Assembly (NCBI RefSeq): GCF_011516885.1
Contig: NZ_WOTD01000009.1
Coordinates: forward strand, 35,840-99,839
DNA from: Acetobacter lambici
GTDB lineage: Bacteria; Pseudomonadota; Alphaproteobacteria; Acetobacterales; Acetobacteraceae
DNA: 64,000 nt
Reading direction: 5' to 3'
Shown here: positions 35,776 to 45,471 of the stretch, piece after piece
Layout of the letters: each line of letters begins with the position of its first letter
Position numbering within the stretch: the stretch's first letter is position 1
The notes under the pieces: model-generated
Database searches by the model: none
Told to the model about the DNA's origin: nothing
The model's input: the letters and a program-made list of their open reading frames with translations, nothing else
Translations under genes and position numbers: made by a program

Positions 35776-37236
35776 ATGCAACCAGCCAGCAAAACACCAC
35801 AGGCCGTTCACCCCGTGGACCAGATGCTCCCGGCATGGAAGCTCGGGTTCTATGGGCTGCAACATGTGCTCACATTCTATGCAGCCGCCGTTATTGTGCC
35901 TGTTCTGCTGGCAGGTGCCATGGGCCTGCCCCGCGCAGCCCTTGAACATCTGATCGAGGCTGACCTGTTTACCTGCGGCATTGCCTCCTTCATCCAGTCC
36001 GCGGGGCTTGGGCGTTACATCGGGGTCAAGCTGCCGCTGTTGCAGGGGGTCACCTTTGTGGCCGTAACCCCCATGATTGCCATTGGCGTGGCCGCTGGCG
36101 GGGGCGTGCAGGGGCTGCCCCAGATTTTTGGCGCGGTCATTGCGGGGGGGATTTTTACCTTTCTGGCCGCTCCGTGGTTTGGCAGGCTGGTCAAGTTCTT
36201 CCCTCCCGTTGTTACGGGCTCGGTCATTCTGGTTATCGGGCTGGCCCTGTTGCCGGTTGCTGCGAACGATATTGTTAACGGGCAGGGCACGGGGGTTATG
36301 CAGAACCCGGTGAACATGCGCAACGTGGCGTATGGGCTGGGCACGCTGGTGTCCATCCTGTTCATCCAGCGTATGTTCAAGGGGTTTGTGGCCAGTATTG
36401 CCGTGCTGTTCGGGCTGGTGGTTGGCACGCTGACCGCGTGGTTTTTGGGGGATGCCAGCTTTAGCGGTGTGCTTTCCGCCCCGTGGGTTACGGTTGCGCA
36501 GCCTTTTTACTTTGGTATGCCCACCTTCCATGTGGTGCCTGTGTTGTCCATGCTGGTGGTCATGATCATTACCATGCTGGAAACCACGGGTGACGTGTTT
36601 GCCACAGGCTCCATTGTTAAAAAGGATATTACCTCGGCTGATATTACGCGGGCCATCCGCGCGGATGGTCTGGCAACCATTATTGGCGGGGTGCTCAACT
36701 CCTTCCCCTACACCTGCATTGCCGAGAACGTGGGTCTTGTCCGGCTTACGCGTGTGACCAGCCGCTGGGTTGTGGTGGCGGCGGCGTTTATTATGATGGG
36801 GCTTGGCTGCCTGCCCAAGCTTGCCGCCATTATTGCCAGTGTGCCTTTGCCGGTGCTGGGTGGTGCCGCGCTGGCCATGTTTGCCGCCGTGGCCGTGGTG
36901 GGGATTCAGACCCTTGTCAAAGTGGATTTTGATAATCTGAACAACACGGTTATTGTGGGCACCAGCATCGGGCTGAGCATGCTGGCTACCGCCCAGCCGC
37001 ATATTGCCGATCACTTTCCCGCATGGATGCAGGTTATTTTTGGCAGTGGCATTACGCTGGGCGCATTGTCGGCCATTGTGCTGCATCTGGTGTTCAACTT
37101 TGGCAATCTGTGCTCCACGGAACAGACCGTGGAGCAGGATGCGGTCATACTGGAAACCCCGGTCTGGAACGTGGTTGGCACGCAGGACAAACCACAGGCC
37201 ACCAGTGGCCAGATCGGCCATGTCCAAACCGACTGA
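35776..37236 (+). CDS. Nucleobase permease of the NCS2 family (urate/xanthine type)
   Basis: A 486-residue permease with about 14 hydrophobic helices and the NCS2 signature ENVGLVRLTR (Gln/Glu/Pro-Asn-x-Gly-x4-Thr-Arg/Lys/Gly). It opens with GLQHVLTFYAAAVIVPVLLAGAMGLP, typical of proton symporters for urate, xanthine or uracil. Starts 3 bases after uraH, so it probably imports the substrate of the pathway. Precise specificity is inferred from context. Confidence 0.9.
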   Translation: MQPASKTPQAVHPVDQMLPAWKLGFYGLQHVLTFYAAAVIVPVLLAGAMGLPRAALEHLIEADLFTCGIASFIQSAGLGRYIGVKLPLLQGVTFVAVTPMIAIGVAAGGGVQGLPQIFGAVIAGGIFTFLAAPWFGRLVKFFPPVVTGSVILVIGLALLPVAANDIVNGQGTGVMQNPVNMRNVAYGLGTLVSILFIQRMFKGFVASIAVLFGLVVGTLTAWFLGDASFSGVLSAPWVTVAQPFYFGMPTFHVVPVLSMLVVMIITMLETTGDVFATGSIVKKDITSADITRAIRADGLATIIGGVLNSFPYTCIAENVGLVRLTRVTSRWVVVAAAFIMMGLGCLPKLAAIIASVPLPVLGGAALAMFAAVAVVGIQTLVKVDFDNLNNTVIVGTSIGLSMLATAQPHIADHFPAWMQVIFGSGITLGALSAIVLHLVFNFGNLCSTEQTVEQDAVILETPVWNVVGTQDKPQATSGQIGHVQTD

Positions 37237-37297
37237 CCAGCAGTATTTTGCAAACATCGTGCCTGATACGCATAAAAACATAAGACGGGAGGGCACA

Positions 37298-38803
37298 ATG
37301 CGCCAGCACATCAGCTTTTATGTGGGGGATACACTCCACACCCTGTCCAATTTGCCACCAGAGATGACCCTGCTGGACTGGCTGCGTGACCAGCAAAACC
37401 GCGCAGGCACCAAGGAAGGCTGTAACGAGGGCGATTGCGGAGCCTGCACCGTGCTGGTCGGGCGGCTGGAGCAGGGGGCTCTGGTGTGGCGCGCGGTCAA
37501 TGCCTGCATCCACATGGTATGGATGCTTGATGGCGCGCAGCTTTTAACCGTGGAGGACGTGCGCGGGGCCGATGGTCAGTTGCACCCGGTGCAGCAGGCC
37601 ATGGTGGACGAACATGGTTCGCAATGCGGTTTCTGCACGCCCGGTTTTGTCATGTCCATGGTGGCGCTGTCCACGCGGGCGGATCTGGCGGAGCTTGAAG
37701 GCACACTGGATGGCGAACGCATTATAAACGAGGCACTGGCAGGCAACCTGTGCCGTTGCACGGGCTATGCCCCCATTGTGCGTGCCATGAAAAAAGCCGC
37801 AGCCTACTGTGCCGAACATGGCGAACCCATAAGCGCGCGTACGCCAGAACTGACCGCGCGCCTGCGTGGCCTGCAAGACGGCAAAACGGTGGAACTGCGC
37901 AGCCCCGAAGGGCGCGTAACGCTCCCCGCCAGTGTGGACGCGCTGGCCAGCGCTTACGCGCAGGACCCGGCGGCTGTTCTGGTGGCGGGTGGTACGGATG
38001 TGGGGCTGTGGGTTACCAAAAGGTTGCGCCAACTCCCCCACATTATTGCCGTGCGCACGGCACAGGATCTGCATAAGGTCCATACCCGCCCCGATGGCGC
38101 ATTGTGGATCGGCGCTGGTGTAACCTACACCGAGGCCATGCCGCATCTGGTCGCCCATCTGCCCGCTGCTGCGGATACGTTGCGGCGCATTGGCTCTACA
38201 CAGGTGCGTAACGCGGCAACGGTCTGCGGCAATATTGGCAATGCCTCGCCCATTGGTGATGGTCCGCCCATTTTTATGGCAGCAGGTGCCCAGTTGCACC
38301 TGCGCTGCGGGCCAGAGCACCGGGTTGTACCGCTGGAAGCGTTTTTTCTGGAATATGGCAAGCAGGACATCCGCCCAGGGGAGTTCATAGAAGGCGTGCT
38401 TATTCCCCCTCTGGCTCAGGGCAGTGTGTGCGGGGTGTATAAGGTTTCCAAACGCTTTGATCAGGATATTTCCGCCGTGCTGGGGGCGTTTGTGCTGCTT
38501 CTGGCCGAGGATGGCACCATAGAGCAGGCCCGTCTGGCTTATGGCGGCATGGCGGGCATACCGTGCCGCGCCAAAAAGGCGGAGGCCGCACTGGTGGGGC
38601 AAGCACGTACACAGGCCACACTGCTTGCGGCTCAAGCCGCCATAAAGGAGGATTTTACGCCTCTGTCGGATATGCGCGCCAGTGCATGGTACCGCGCAAC
38701 GGTAGCTGCCAACCTGCTGGCCCGTCTGTTTGATACTGGGGCCACAGGCAACCCGTCCAACTCCCAAACATTAGAGAACTGGCAGGAGGTGGCGCATGGT
38801 TGA
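37298..38803 (+). CDS. xdhA: Xanthine dehydrogenase small subunit (FeS and FAD)
   Basis: A 501-residue subunit with two [2Fe-2S] clusters ([13 protein letters not shown] and [11 protein letters not shown]...NLCRCTGY) and a FAD domain ([34 protein letters not shown]). Electrons move from the molybdenum site of XdhB to NAD+ through this subunit. The ATG at 37298 with an upstream GGGAGG gives the family-typical N-terminus; 61 bases separate it from the permease. It overlaps xdhB by 8 bases. Confidence 0.93.
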   Translation: MRQHISFYVGDTLHTLSNLPPEMTLLDWLRDQQNRAGTKEGCNEGDCGACTVLVGRLEQGALVWRAVNACIHMVWMLDGAQLLTVEDVRGADGQLHPVQQAMVDEHGSQCGFCTPGFVMSMVALSTRADLAELEGTLDGERIINEALAGNLCRCTGYAPIVRAMKKAAAYCAEHGEPISARTPELTARLRGLQDGKTVELRSPEGRVTLPASVDALASAYAQDPAAVLVAGGTDVGLWVTKRLRQLPHIIAVRTAQDLHKVHTRPDGALWIGAGVTYTEAMPHLVAHLPAAADTLRRIGSTQVRNAATVCGNIGNASPIGDGPPIFMAAGAQLHLRCGPEHRVVPLEAFFLEYGKQDIRPGEFIEGVLIPPLAQGSVCGVYKVSKRFDQDISAVLGAFVLLLAEDGTIEQARLAYGGMAGIPCRAKKAEAALVGQARTQATLLAAQAAIKEDFTPLSDMRASAWYRATVAANLLARLFDTGATGNPSNSQTLENWQEVAHG

Positions 38804-41237
38804 CCCACAAAAAACGGTAGCACAACAAGCCCAAGCCCAAGCCCAAGCCCAAGCCCAAGCCCAAGCCCAAGCCCAGCCGGGTGCCGTGCCCCCACATGGC
38901 CCCACACTTGTGGCGGGGGGGGCGTCCTCCTCCTTGCGGCATGAAAGTGCCCATCTGCACGTAGCGGGCGAGGCCCGGTACGTGGATGACGTGCCACTCC
39001 CCCCCAATGCCGTGCATGTGGCCCTTGGCCTGAGCAGCCGTGCCCATGCCCGCATTCTCAGTATGGATCTGGGGGCTGTTCAGGCTTACCCCGGCGTTGT
39101 GTGTGTGCTTACGGCGCATGACATTGCACATCATAACCAGATCAGCTCCGTGGGTGCGGGGGATGAACCCCTGCTGGCCGAAGACCATGTGTTTTTTTGC
39201 GGCCAGCCCCTGTTTGCCGTGGTGGCCCAGACCCGCCACGCCGCCCGCCATGCAGCCGTTCTGGCAAAGGTGGAATATGCGGACCTGCCAGCGGTCCTGA
39301 ACATAGAGCAGGCCCGTGCGCAGGGCAGTGCTCTGGTTTGTCGCTCGCTGGAAATGACACGCGGTAACGCCGTGCAGGCGCTGGCCAGCGCCCCCCGCAG
39401 GCTTGCGGGCCAGCTTGCCATTGGCGGGCAGGAGCATTTTTATCTGGAAGGGCAAGCCGCCCTTGCATGGCCGGGCGAGGACGGGGAGATGCGCGTCTGT
39501 TCCTCCACCCAGCACCCGACCGAAACCCAGCATATGGTGGCCCATGTGCTGGGCTGCCCCAACAACCTTGTGACCGTGGAAGTGCGGCGCATGGGCGGTG
39601 GTTTTGGCGGGAAGGAAACTCAGGCCAACATTGTGGCCTGCCTTGCAGCCCTTGCCGCCGCCCGCACAGGTCGCCCCGCCAAGCTCCGCCTTGACCGTGA
39701 TGACGACATGATGATCACCGGCAAGCGCCATGATTTTGTAATTGATTATGACGTGGGTTTTGACGAGCAGGGCCATGTTCTGGGGGTGGATATGGAGCTG
39801 GCCGCGCGGTGTGGCTGGTCAGCGGACCTGTCCGGCCCGGTCACTGACCGCGCCCTGTTCCATGCCGATAACGCCTATTACTACCCCGATGTGCGCCTGC
39901 GTTCCATGCCGCTGCGCACCAACACGCAGTCCAACACCGCGTTCCGTGGGTTTGGCGGCCCGCAGGGGGCAGCCGCAGCCGAACGGGTGATGGATGAAAT
40001 TGCCTTTGTCACCGGGCTGGACCCGCTGGATGTGCGCCTGCGCAATGTGTATGGCATCACCGAGCGCAACATAACCCCGTACCATATGACTGTGGAGGAT
40101 TCCATTGCCGGGGAGGTCATGACCCAACTGGCGCAGGAGTGTGATTACAGAAAACGCCGCGCACAGATCAGGGAATTTAACAAGACAAGCCCGCACATGC
40201 GGCGCGGTATTGCGTTAACCCCGGTCAAGTTCGGTATTTCCTTTACGGCCACGCATTTCAATCAGGCCGGAGCGTTGGTGCATGTGTACACTGATGGCTC
40301 GGTGCAGGTGAACCACGGCGGCACGGAAATGGGGCAGGGCCTGCACACCAAAATGGTGCAGATTGCCATGCGCGAATTCGGGTTGCCGCAGGATCGGGTG
40401 CGTATTACCGCCACGACCACAGGCAAAGTCCCCAACACGTCTGCCACGGCGGCCTCCAGCGGTGCGGACCTGAACGGCATGGCCGTGCTGGCTGCGGTGC
40501 GTACCATCAAGGACCGGTTGATCACCTTTGCCGCGACCAAATGGCAGGTGCTGCCCGAACAGGTGCGGTTTACAGCCGAGGGCGTTGGTGTGGGGGACAC
40601 GCTGGTGCCTTTTGCAACGCTGGTCAATGCGGCCTATATGGCGCGTATCTCCCTGTCCTCCACAGGGTTTTACAAAACACCCAAAATCTCGTGGGATGCT
40701 GCGACCGGGCGTGGTCGGCCATTTTATTACTTTGCCTATGGTGCTGCCTGTGCGGAGGTTGTGGTGGACCTGCTGACGGGTGAAAACCGCATGGAGCGGG
40801 TGGATATTCTGCACGATGCCGGGCTCTCCCTTAACCCCGATATTGATATTGGGCAGATAGAGGGCGGGTTTGTGCAGGGTGCGGGCTGGCTGACCATGGA
40901 GGAACTGTTCTGGGATCCATCGGGCCGTTTGCGCACCCATGCGCCCAGCACCTACAAAATTCCCGCCTGCTCCGACCGGCCGCGCATTTTTAATGTCAAA
41001 CTCATGGAAAACCTGCCCAACAGGGAGGAGACCATCTTCCGCTCCAAGGCGGTGGGTGAGCCCCCCTTTGTGCATGGTCTGGCCGTATTGCACGCTATTT
41101 CCGATGCGCTGGCCAGCGTGGATGATTACCGTACCTACCCGGGGCTGAACGCTCCGGCAACGCCCGAACAGATTTTGCGCGTGGCCGAGCGCCTGCGCTC
41201 AAAAGGTGGAGTAGGTCATGCGCAGGTACACACCTAA
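38796..41237 (+). CDS. xdhB: Xanthine dehydrogenase large (molybdopterin) subunit
   Basis: A 813-residue catalytic subunit turning hypoxanthine and xanthine into urate. The molybdenum-cofactor contacts are in GGGFGGKETQ and EMGQGLHTKM; TNTQSNTAFRGFGGPQG carries the Arg that binds purine carbonyls, and the catalytic Glu lies in KAVGEPPFVHG. The N-terminus is unusual: residues 9-26 are a Gln-Ala repeat encoded by eight CAAGCC hexamers, absent from family members I know. The conserved part starts near residue 40. Stop overlaps xdhC by 20 bases. Confidence 0.93.
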   Translation: MVDPQKTVAQQAQAQAQAQAQAQAQAQPGAVPPHGPTLVAGGASSSLRHESAHLHVAGEARYVDDVPLPPNAVHVALGLSSRAHARILSMDLGAVQAYPGVVCVLTAHDIAHHNQISSVGAGDEPLLAEDHVFFCGQPLFAVVAQTRHAARHAAVLAKVEYADLPAVLNIEQARAQGSALVCRSLEMTRGNAVQALASAPRRLAGQLAIGGQEHFYLEGQAALAWPGEDGEMRVCSSTQHPTETQHMVAHVLGCPNNLVTVEVRRMGGGFGGKETQANIVACLAALAAARTGRPAKLRLDRDDDMMITGKRHDFVIDYDVGFDEQGHVLGVDMELAARCGWSADLSGPVTDRALFHADNAYYYPDVRLRSMPLRTNTQSNTAFRGFGGPQGAAAAERVMDEIAFVTGLDPLDVRLRNVYGITERNITPYHMTVEDSIAGEVMTQLAQECDYRKRRAQIREFNKTSPHMRRGIALTPVKFGISFTATHFNQAGALVHVYTDGSVQVNHGGTEMGQGLHTKMVQIAMREFGLPQDRVRITATTTGKVPNTSATAASSGADLNGMAVLAAVRTIKDRLITFAATKWQVLPEQVRFTAEGVGVGDTLVPFATLVNAAYMARISLSSTGFYKTPKISWDAATGRGRPFYYFAYGAACAEVVVDLLTGENRMERVDILHDAGLSLNPDIDIGQIEGGFVQGAGWLTMEELFWDPSGRLRTHAPSTYKIPACSDRPRIFNVKLMENLPNREETIFRSKAVGEPPFVHGLAVLHAISDALASVDDYRTYPGLNAPATPEQILRVAERLRSKGGVGHAQVHT
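38826..38873. repeat. Eight tandem CAAGCC hexamers inside xdhB
   Basis: A perfect hexanucleotide repeat of eight units, 30 bases after the xdhB start, coding for alternating Gln and Ala. The unit is a multiple of three, so slippage would lengthen or shorten the N-terminus without breaking the frame. Confidence 0.95.
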
Positions 41238-42081
41238 CATTCTGCTTCGCCAGTGGCGGCAGGCCCCCCAGCCCCTTGTGGTGGCACGCGTAACGCTAAC
41301 CCGTGGTTCCACCCCGCGTGAGGAAGGGGCTTTTATGCTGGTAGGGCACACTGTTGTTGCGGGCACGGTTGGCGGTGGCGCTCTGGAACTGGCATGTGAG
41401 CAGCATGCCCGCGCCATGCTCCACTCGGGCGAGGCCCTGCGCGAGCAACAGATTGTGCTGGGGGGCACAAACGTAAGCCAGTGCTGCGGTGGCCGTGTGG
41501 CCGTGCGGCTGGAGGTGCTGACCCCCCCCTTATGTGCCCAGCTTGAGCAGCAGCTTGCACAGCAGGCCGCCGAGCGCCCAAGCCTGTTCCTGTTCGGGGC
41601 GGGGCATGTGGGGCGGGCGCTGGCCTATGCACTGGCCCCCCTGCCGTTGCGGCTGGTCTGGGTGGACCCGCGCGCGCATGAATTTGGTAATGTGCCAGAT
41701 GGGGTGGAAGCCTGCGTGACCTCCGCGTGGGAGGATGTGCTGGCAACAGCCCCGCCGGGCGCTGGTGTGCTGGTGCTGACCCCATCGCACACGCTTGATG
41801 CGCTTATTGTGGAGGCCGCACTCCAGCATCCCGGTCTGGCCTATGTGGGGCTTATAGGCTCACGCACAAAACGTTTGCGGTTTGAAAAGTCTTTGTTGGA
41901 AATAGGGGTTCTGTCAGAACAACTGGCCGCTTTGGTTTGCCCCATAGGCGATCGGGGCGTGCGTGATAAACGGCCAGAGATCATAGCCGCACTGGTGGCG
42001 GCCGAGGTGGTGGAAAAACTGCTCCACCCCGCGCAGCAGGAGCAGGGTTTTGCTACCCCCAGCCTTGGTGCCAGTGCCTGA
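41218..42081 (+). CDS. xdhC: Xanthine dehydrogenase accessory protein XdhC
   Basis: A 287-residue XdhC-type chaperone that sulfurates and inserts the molybdenum cofactor into XdhB. It has the N-terminal XdhC/CoxI domain (TRGSTPREEGAFMLV, GGGALELACEQHARAML, CCGGRV) and the C-terminal Rossmann domain (LFLFGAGHVGRALA, GLIGSRTKRLRFE). Complete and normal in length. Last gene of the rightward operon that begins at the flavin monooxygenase. Confidence 0.92.
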   Translation: MRRYTPNILLRQWRQAPQPLVVARVTLTRGSTPREEGAFMLVGHTVVAGTVGGGALELACEQHARAMLHSGEALREQQIVLGGTNVSQCCGGRVAVRLEVLTPPLCAQLEQQLAQQAAERPSLFLFGAGHVGRALAYALAPLPLRLVWVDPRAHEFGNVPDGVEACVTSAWEDVLATAPPGAGVLVLTPSHTLDALIVEAALQHPGLAYVGLIGSRTKRLRFEKSLLEIGVLSEQLAALVCPIGDRGVRDKRPEIIAALVAAEVVEKLLHPAQQEQGFATPSLGASA

Positions 42082-42218
42082 TGTATTCCTTGGCGCGCGT
42101 AACGCCTGCTGAGGGATATGTTGGGTGGACTGGTTGTCGGTAAAGCCTGATTAAACCCCACAAATAATGCAGCAATAAAGCCAATGCCAGCACACTTGGC
42201 CCTGCGGGGTCTGGGCAT

Positions 42219-42253
42219 GTGCCGGGCAAAATACCTGCCCGGCACATGGTTTT
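42219..42253. terminator. Terminator between xdhC and the convergent amidase gene
   Basis: Perfect 10-base stem GTGCCGGGCA / TGCCCGGCAC with a 7-base loop, then ATGGTTTTTT. It ends the rightward xdh operon; the leftward amidase operon ends a few bases further right. Confidence 0.9.
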
Positions 42254-42256
42254 TTA

Positions 42257-43606
42257 TCAGGCCGCCTGTTGTGCGTTCAGCGGGCAGCGACCGGCAAGAC
42301 CTGCCTGTTCAAGCTTGCGGGCAAGGCTGAACAGTGCAGCCTCCCGCCCGGGTGCTGCAATCAGTTGCAGGCCCAGTGGCAGGGTGCCGGTGTTGTCGAG
42401 TGGTAGGCAGAGCACAGGCAGACCCGGCAGGCTGATCGGCTGGGTGTACAGGCCCAGATTGGCGCGGGCGGAGGCGGGTTTGCCATCCACTATAACGGTC
42501 GGGTCATCCAGCCGGGGGGCTTCGCACATAACGGCGGGGGCGATCAGCACATCCACCTGTTCAAATATGGCATGCACCTGCTGGCGGAACCAGCGGCGGA
42601 AACGCTGGGCCTGCACATAGGTGCTGGCGGGCAGCATGGCGCCCGCTAATAGCCGGTCACGGGTTGCAGGGTCGTATTCCTCGGCTGCCGCGCGCAGGCG
42701 GGGCAGGTGGAGCGTGCCACCCTCCGCCGCCGTTATCAGGAACGAGGCTGCCCGCGCCGTTGGTGTTTGTGGCAGTTCTATCGTGCCCGAAAGACCAAGG
42801 TGCTGGCAGACCCGGCCTATGGCAGCGGCAAGGGCGGGGCTCAGATTTTGGGCAAACCAGCCGCCAAGGCATGCCGCGCGCAGGTTCTGGGGTTCGGGTT
42901 CGGCCGGGCTGTCCGCCATAATGTAGAAGGCGGCCATAAGGTCATCCAGTGTGCCAGCAAAATGCCCCACAACATCCAGACTGGCGGAAAAAGGGTATGC
43001 GCCCTCACGCGGCAGACGGCCCATGGTGGGTTTTAGCCCCCATACCCCGCAAAGCGATGCCGGCACACGGATGGAACCGTTTGTATCTGTCCCCAGCGTG
43101 AGCGGCAGAAAACCCGCGGCAACAGCCGCCGCCGACCCACCGGAGGACCCACCGGCCATACGGCTTGTGTCATGCGGGTTGCGGGTAATGCCGTAATGGG
43201 CATTATCTGTTGCAAAACCGTAGGCAAATTCGTCCATGTTCAGCGTTGCCACCGGAATGGCCCCGGCGGTGCGCAGGCGGGCCACAATGGCGGCATCCTG
43301 TGCCGCGGGAGGCGTATTGCGCAGCACAATGGACCCTGCGGTGGTTACGTGGCCCTGAATGTCAAACAGGTCCTTGACCCCAAAAGGCACACCCGCCAGC
43401 GGGGGCAGGGCTTCCTTGCGGGCCAGTCTGGCATCCACCGCGCGAGCCTGTTCCATGGCCTGCTGCGCAAACAGGTGGGTCACGCTGTGAATGGCGGCAT
43501 CATGCTGGTTTATGGTGCTCAGCACGGCCTGCATAATGGAGGCGGCACTGCGTTTGCCACTACGGATATCCTGCGCAATGCCCAGCGCACTTGCAAAGCG
43601 GGTCAT
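42257..43606 (-). CDS. hpxY: Amidase, AtzE/HpxY type (probable oxalurate amidohydrolase)
   Basis: A 449-residue amidase-signature enzyme with the Ser-cisSer-Lys triad: Lys in PFGVKDLFDIQG and the two serines in AGGSSGGSAAAVAAGF. The ATG at 43606 overlaps the stop of the small gene upstream (ATGA). In Klebsiella, hpxWXYZ are needed to use oxalurate, and AtzE works with a small partner AtzG. The same pair is seen here, so oxalurate breakdown is the likely job. Biuret or 1-carboxybiuret hydrolysis would be the alternative from the AtzE relatives. Confidence 0.82.
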   Translation of the reverse strand: MTRFASALGIAQDIRSGKRSAASIMQAVLSTINQHDAAIHSVTHLFAQQAMEQARAVDARLARKEALPPLAGVPFGVKDLFDIQGHVTTAGSIVLRNTPPAAQDAAIVARLRTAGAIPVATLNMDEFAYGFATDNAHYGITRNPHDTSRMAGGSSGGSAAAVAAGFLPLTLGTDTNGSIRVPASLCGVWGLKPTMGRLPREGAYPFSASLDVVGHFAGTLDDLMAAFYIMADSPAEPEPQNLRAACLGGWFAQNLSPALAAAIGRVCQHLGLSGTIELPQTPTARAASFLITAAEGGTLHLPRLRAAAEEYDPATRDRLLAGAMLPASTYVQAQRFRRWFRQQVHAIFEQVDVLIAPAVMCEAPRLDDPTVIVDGKPASARANLGLYTQPISLPGLPVLCLPLDNTGTLPLGLQLIAAPGREAALFSLARKLEQAGLAGRCPLNAQQAA

Positions 43607-43791
43607 GGCGTGTAATCCCCCGCTGGTTCGCATGTGTCAGGGAGTGCAAAATCCATTACAAGGGCAGCATAGTTTTGCAATACGTGTGTGTTGGAAATAA
43701 CACCGGCAACGCAGGCCTGGGGGAGGTCAAGCTCCATGGCCTGCGCGCGGGCGGCAACAAGAACCTCATCAGAGAAGGGAGGCGTGGTCAT
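43603..43791 (-). CDS. hpxX: Small DUF4089 protein HpxX, partner of the amidase
   Basis: A 62-residue protein of the AtzG/HpxX type, with no catalytic residues. In the AtzE system the equivalent small protein (AtzG) forms a tight complex like GatC with GatA. It lies directly before the amidase with a 4-base overlap, supporting that role. Length and charge (helix LVAARAQAMELDLPQACVAGV) fit the family. Confidence 0.8.
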   Translation of the reverse strand: MTTPPFSDEVLVAARAQAMELDLPQACVAGVISNTHVLQNYAALVMDFALPDTCEPAGDYTP

Positions 43792-43806
43792 GGCATGCTC
43801 CGTTCC

Positions 43807-44211
43807 TTACAGTGTGGGCCGTTCGGTTTCTGGCTGTTCGGCCATGATGGACACATGGGCCGCCAGAATTTTCCAGCCATTGGGGGTGTTGATCCATGTT
43901 TGCATCTGCCGACCCGTGCGGGTGGAGCCGATGCGGCGGAACTCCAGACTGACAACCCCCGCATCTGTGCCAATGGGGGTTATGGTGCGGCGCAGCATGG
44001 TGCGTGGGGGTGAACCGCCCGTGCGGTTACGGCGGAATGCGGCAATTTCGGCCGCGCCATAAAGGTTTTCTCCCACCCCGTAGCGCACGGTCTGCGGCCC
44101 TTGCCAGAACAGGACGTCCAGTGCGGTTACATCGTTCTCGGCCAGTGCGTGTTCGTACTGGTCCGAGCAGTGTGTGAGTGCCTGAATGGTCCGGGCGTCA
44201 TCCAGTTTCAT
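43807..44211 (-). CDS. hpxZ: HpxZ-type DUF3225 protein
   Basis: A 134-residue NTF2-like alpha+beta protein (AtzH/HpxZ, DUF3225). Seen: LDVLFWQGPQTVRYGVGENLYGAAEIAAFRRNR and WKILAAHVSIMA, which are typical of the family. Required for oxalurate use in the Klebsiella hpx system, with AtzH reported as an amidohydrolase partner in cyanuric acid breakdown. Spaced 15 bases from hpxX. Confidence 0.8.
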   Translation of the reverse strand: MKLDDARTIQALTHCSDQYEHALAENDVTALDVLFWQGPQTVRYGVGENLYGAAEIAAFRRNRTGGSPPRTMLRRTITPIGTDAGVVSLEFRRIGSTRTGRQMQTWINTPNGWKILAAHVSIMAEQPETERPTL

Positions 44212-44244
44212 GCGCGTGCGGTCCTTTTGTCAGTGGACTACGGG

Positions 44245-45471
44245 TTATGGCCATTCCGCCAGTGCGGCATCCACGGCGGCGCCACGGGGCAGGGGGTGGC
44301 CCTGTGCCGCAAGGCAGGCTTCCAGCGCGCCAAGGGTCAGCAGAACCTTATGTTTGACGGCGTTGTACCCCATGGTGCCAATGCGCCAGATGCGCCCGGC
44401 CAGCGGGCCGAAGGCGGTGCCGATTTCTATGCCAAAATCATCACGCATGCGGGTGCGTATGGCCTCGCCGTCCACACCATCGGGAATCCACACGCCGGTT
44501 ACGTTGGTCATGCGGTGTGTGTCATCGCCAAAAATGCGCAGGTTCATGGCGCGTAGCCCGGCAATCAGGCAGGCGCTGGCCTGCGCGTGGCGGGCAAAAC
44601 GGGCTTCCAGCCCTTCCTCCAGCACAATGCGTGCTGCCTCGCGCGCACCGTAGAGCATGGTTGTGGCCTCTGTATGGTGGTTGAGGCGTTTTTCCGACCA
44701 GTAGTCCATGACCATGGCCAGATCGAAGTAGTTGGACAAAATGCGCGCCCGGTTGCCGTTGGTTGCCCCTTCGGCCCGGATTCCGGCCTCCACGTGGCGG
44801 CGGGCCATAATATGTTCCGCTGCCCGGTCGGACACGGTAATGGGGGCAGATCCCGGTGGCCCGCCCATGCATTTTTGCAATCCGCCGGAGACCACATCAA
44901 TCCCCCAGCCATCTGTGTTGATGGCCATGCCACCCAGCGTTGCCGTAACATCTGTATAGGACAGCGCACCATATTTGCGGCAAAGTGCGCCCACGCCTTC
45001 CAGCGGCTGGGCCATGGTGGTGGAGGTGTCACCATGAATACAGGCGAACACTTTGGGTTTGTGGGTTTTAAGCGCGTCTTCTATCTGCTCCAGTGTGGCC
45101 ACTTCGCCCCATGGCAGGTCGAGCGCGCAAATCTGTGCGCCAATGCGCTCCGCTATTTCGGACAGCAGCAGGCCAAAACGCCCCGCACGCACAAGCAGGA
45201 TTTTATCGCCCGGTTCCACAAGGGAGACCAGAGCTGCTTCAATACCCGCGCGAGCCGTGCCGTCCACCAGAAAGGTCCACTGGTTCTGCGTCATGAAAAT
45301 CTGACGGTACAGAGCCATGGTTTCGTTCATGTACTCTGTCATTTCCGGGTCGAACTGGCCCAGCATGTCGGCGGACATGGCACGCAGCACACGGGGGTGC
45401 GCGTTAATGGGGCCGGGGCCCATCAACATCCGCTGGGGCGGGTCAATCTGCCGGAAAAAAGTGGAACTCAT
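44245..45471 (-). CDS. hpxJ: PLP-dependent aminotransferase, (S)-ureidoglycine-glyoxylate type
   Basis: A 408-residue fold-type-I aminotransferase of the alanine-glyoxylate/PucG group. The PLP lysine is K200 in GGLQKCMGGPPGSAPITVS. Other typical stretches are MLMGPGPINAHPRVLRAMSADMLGQFDP and GYNAVKHKVLLTLGALEA. It sits between allantoate amidohydrolase (4-base ATGA overlap) and HpxZ/X/Y, so it most likely converts ureidoglycine plus glyoxylate into oxalurate and glycine. Serine-glyoxylate or alanine-glyoxylate aminotransferase are alternatives by family alone. Confidence 0.85.
   Translation of the reverse strand: MSSTFFRQIDPPQRMLMGPGPINAHPRVLRAMSADMLGQFDPEMTEYMNETMALYRQIFMTQNQWTFLVDGTARAGIEAALVSLVEPGDKILLVRAGRFGLLLSEIAERIGAQICALDLPWGEVATLEQIEDALKTHKPKVFACIHGDTSTTMAQPLEGVGALCRKYGALSYTDVTATLGGMAINTDGWGIDVVSGGLQKCMGGPPGSAPITVSDRAAEHIMARRHVEAGIRAEGATNGNRARILSNYFDLAMVMDYWSEKRLNHHTEATTMLYGAREAARIVLEEGLEARFARHAQASACLIAGLRAMNLRIFGDDTHRMTNVTGVWIPDGVDGEAIRTRMRDDFGIEIGTAFGPLAGRIWRIGTMGYNAVKHKVLLTLGALEACLAAQGHPLPRGAAVDAALAEWP

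Noticed and set aside
35452..37311. Very long minus-strand frame (about 619 codons) under uraH and the permease
   Set aside because: Arg/His/Asn/Gly-rich low-complexity product with no membrane or domain signal; the plus strand holds two well-recognised genes in an operon.
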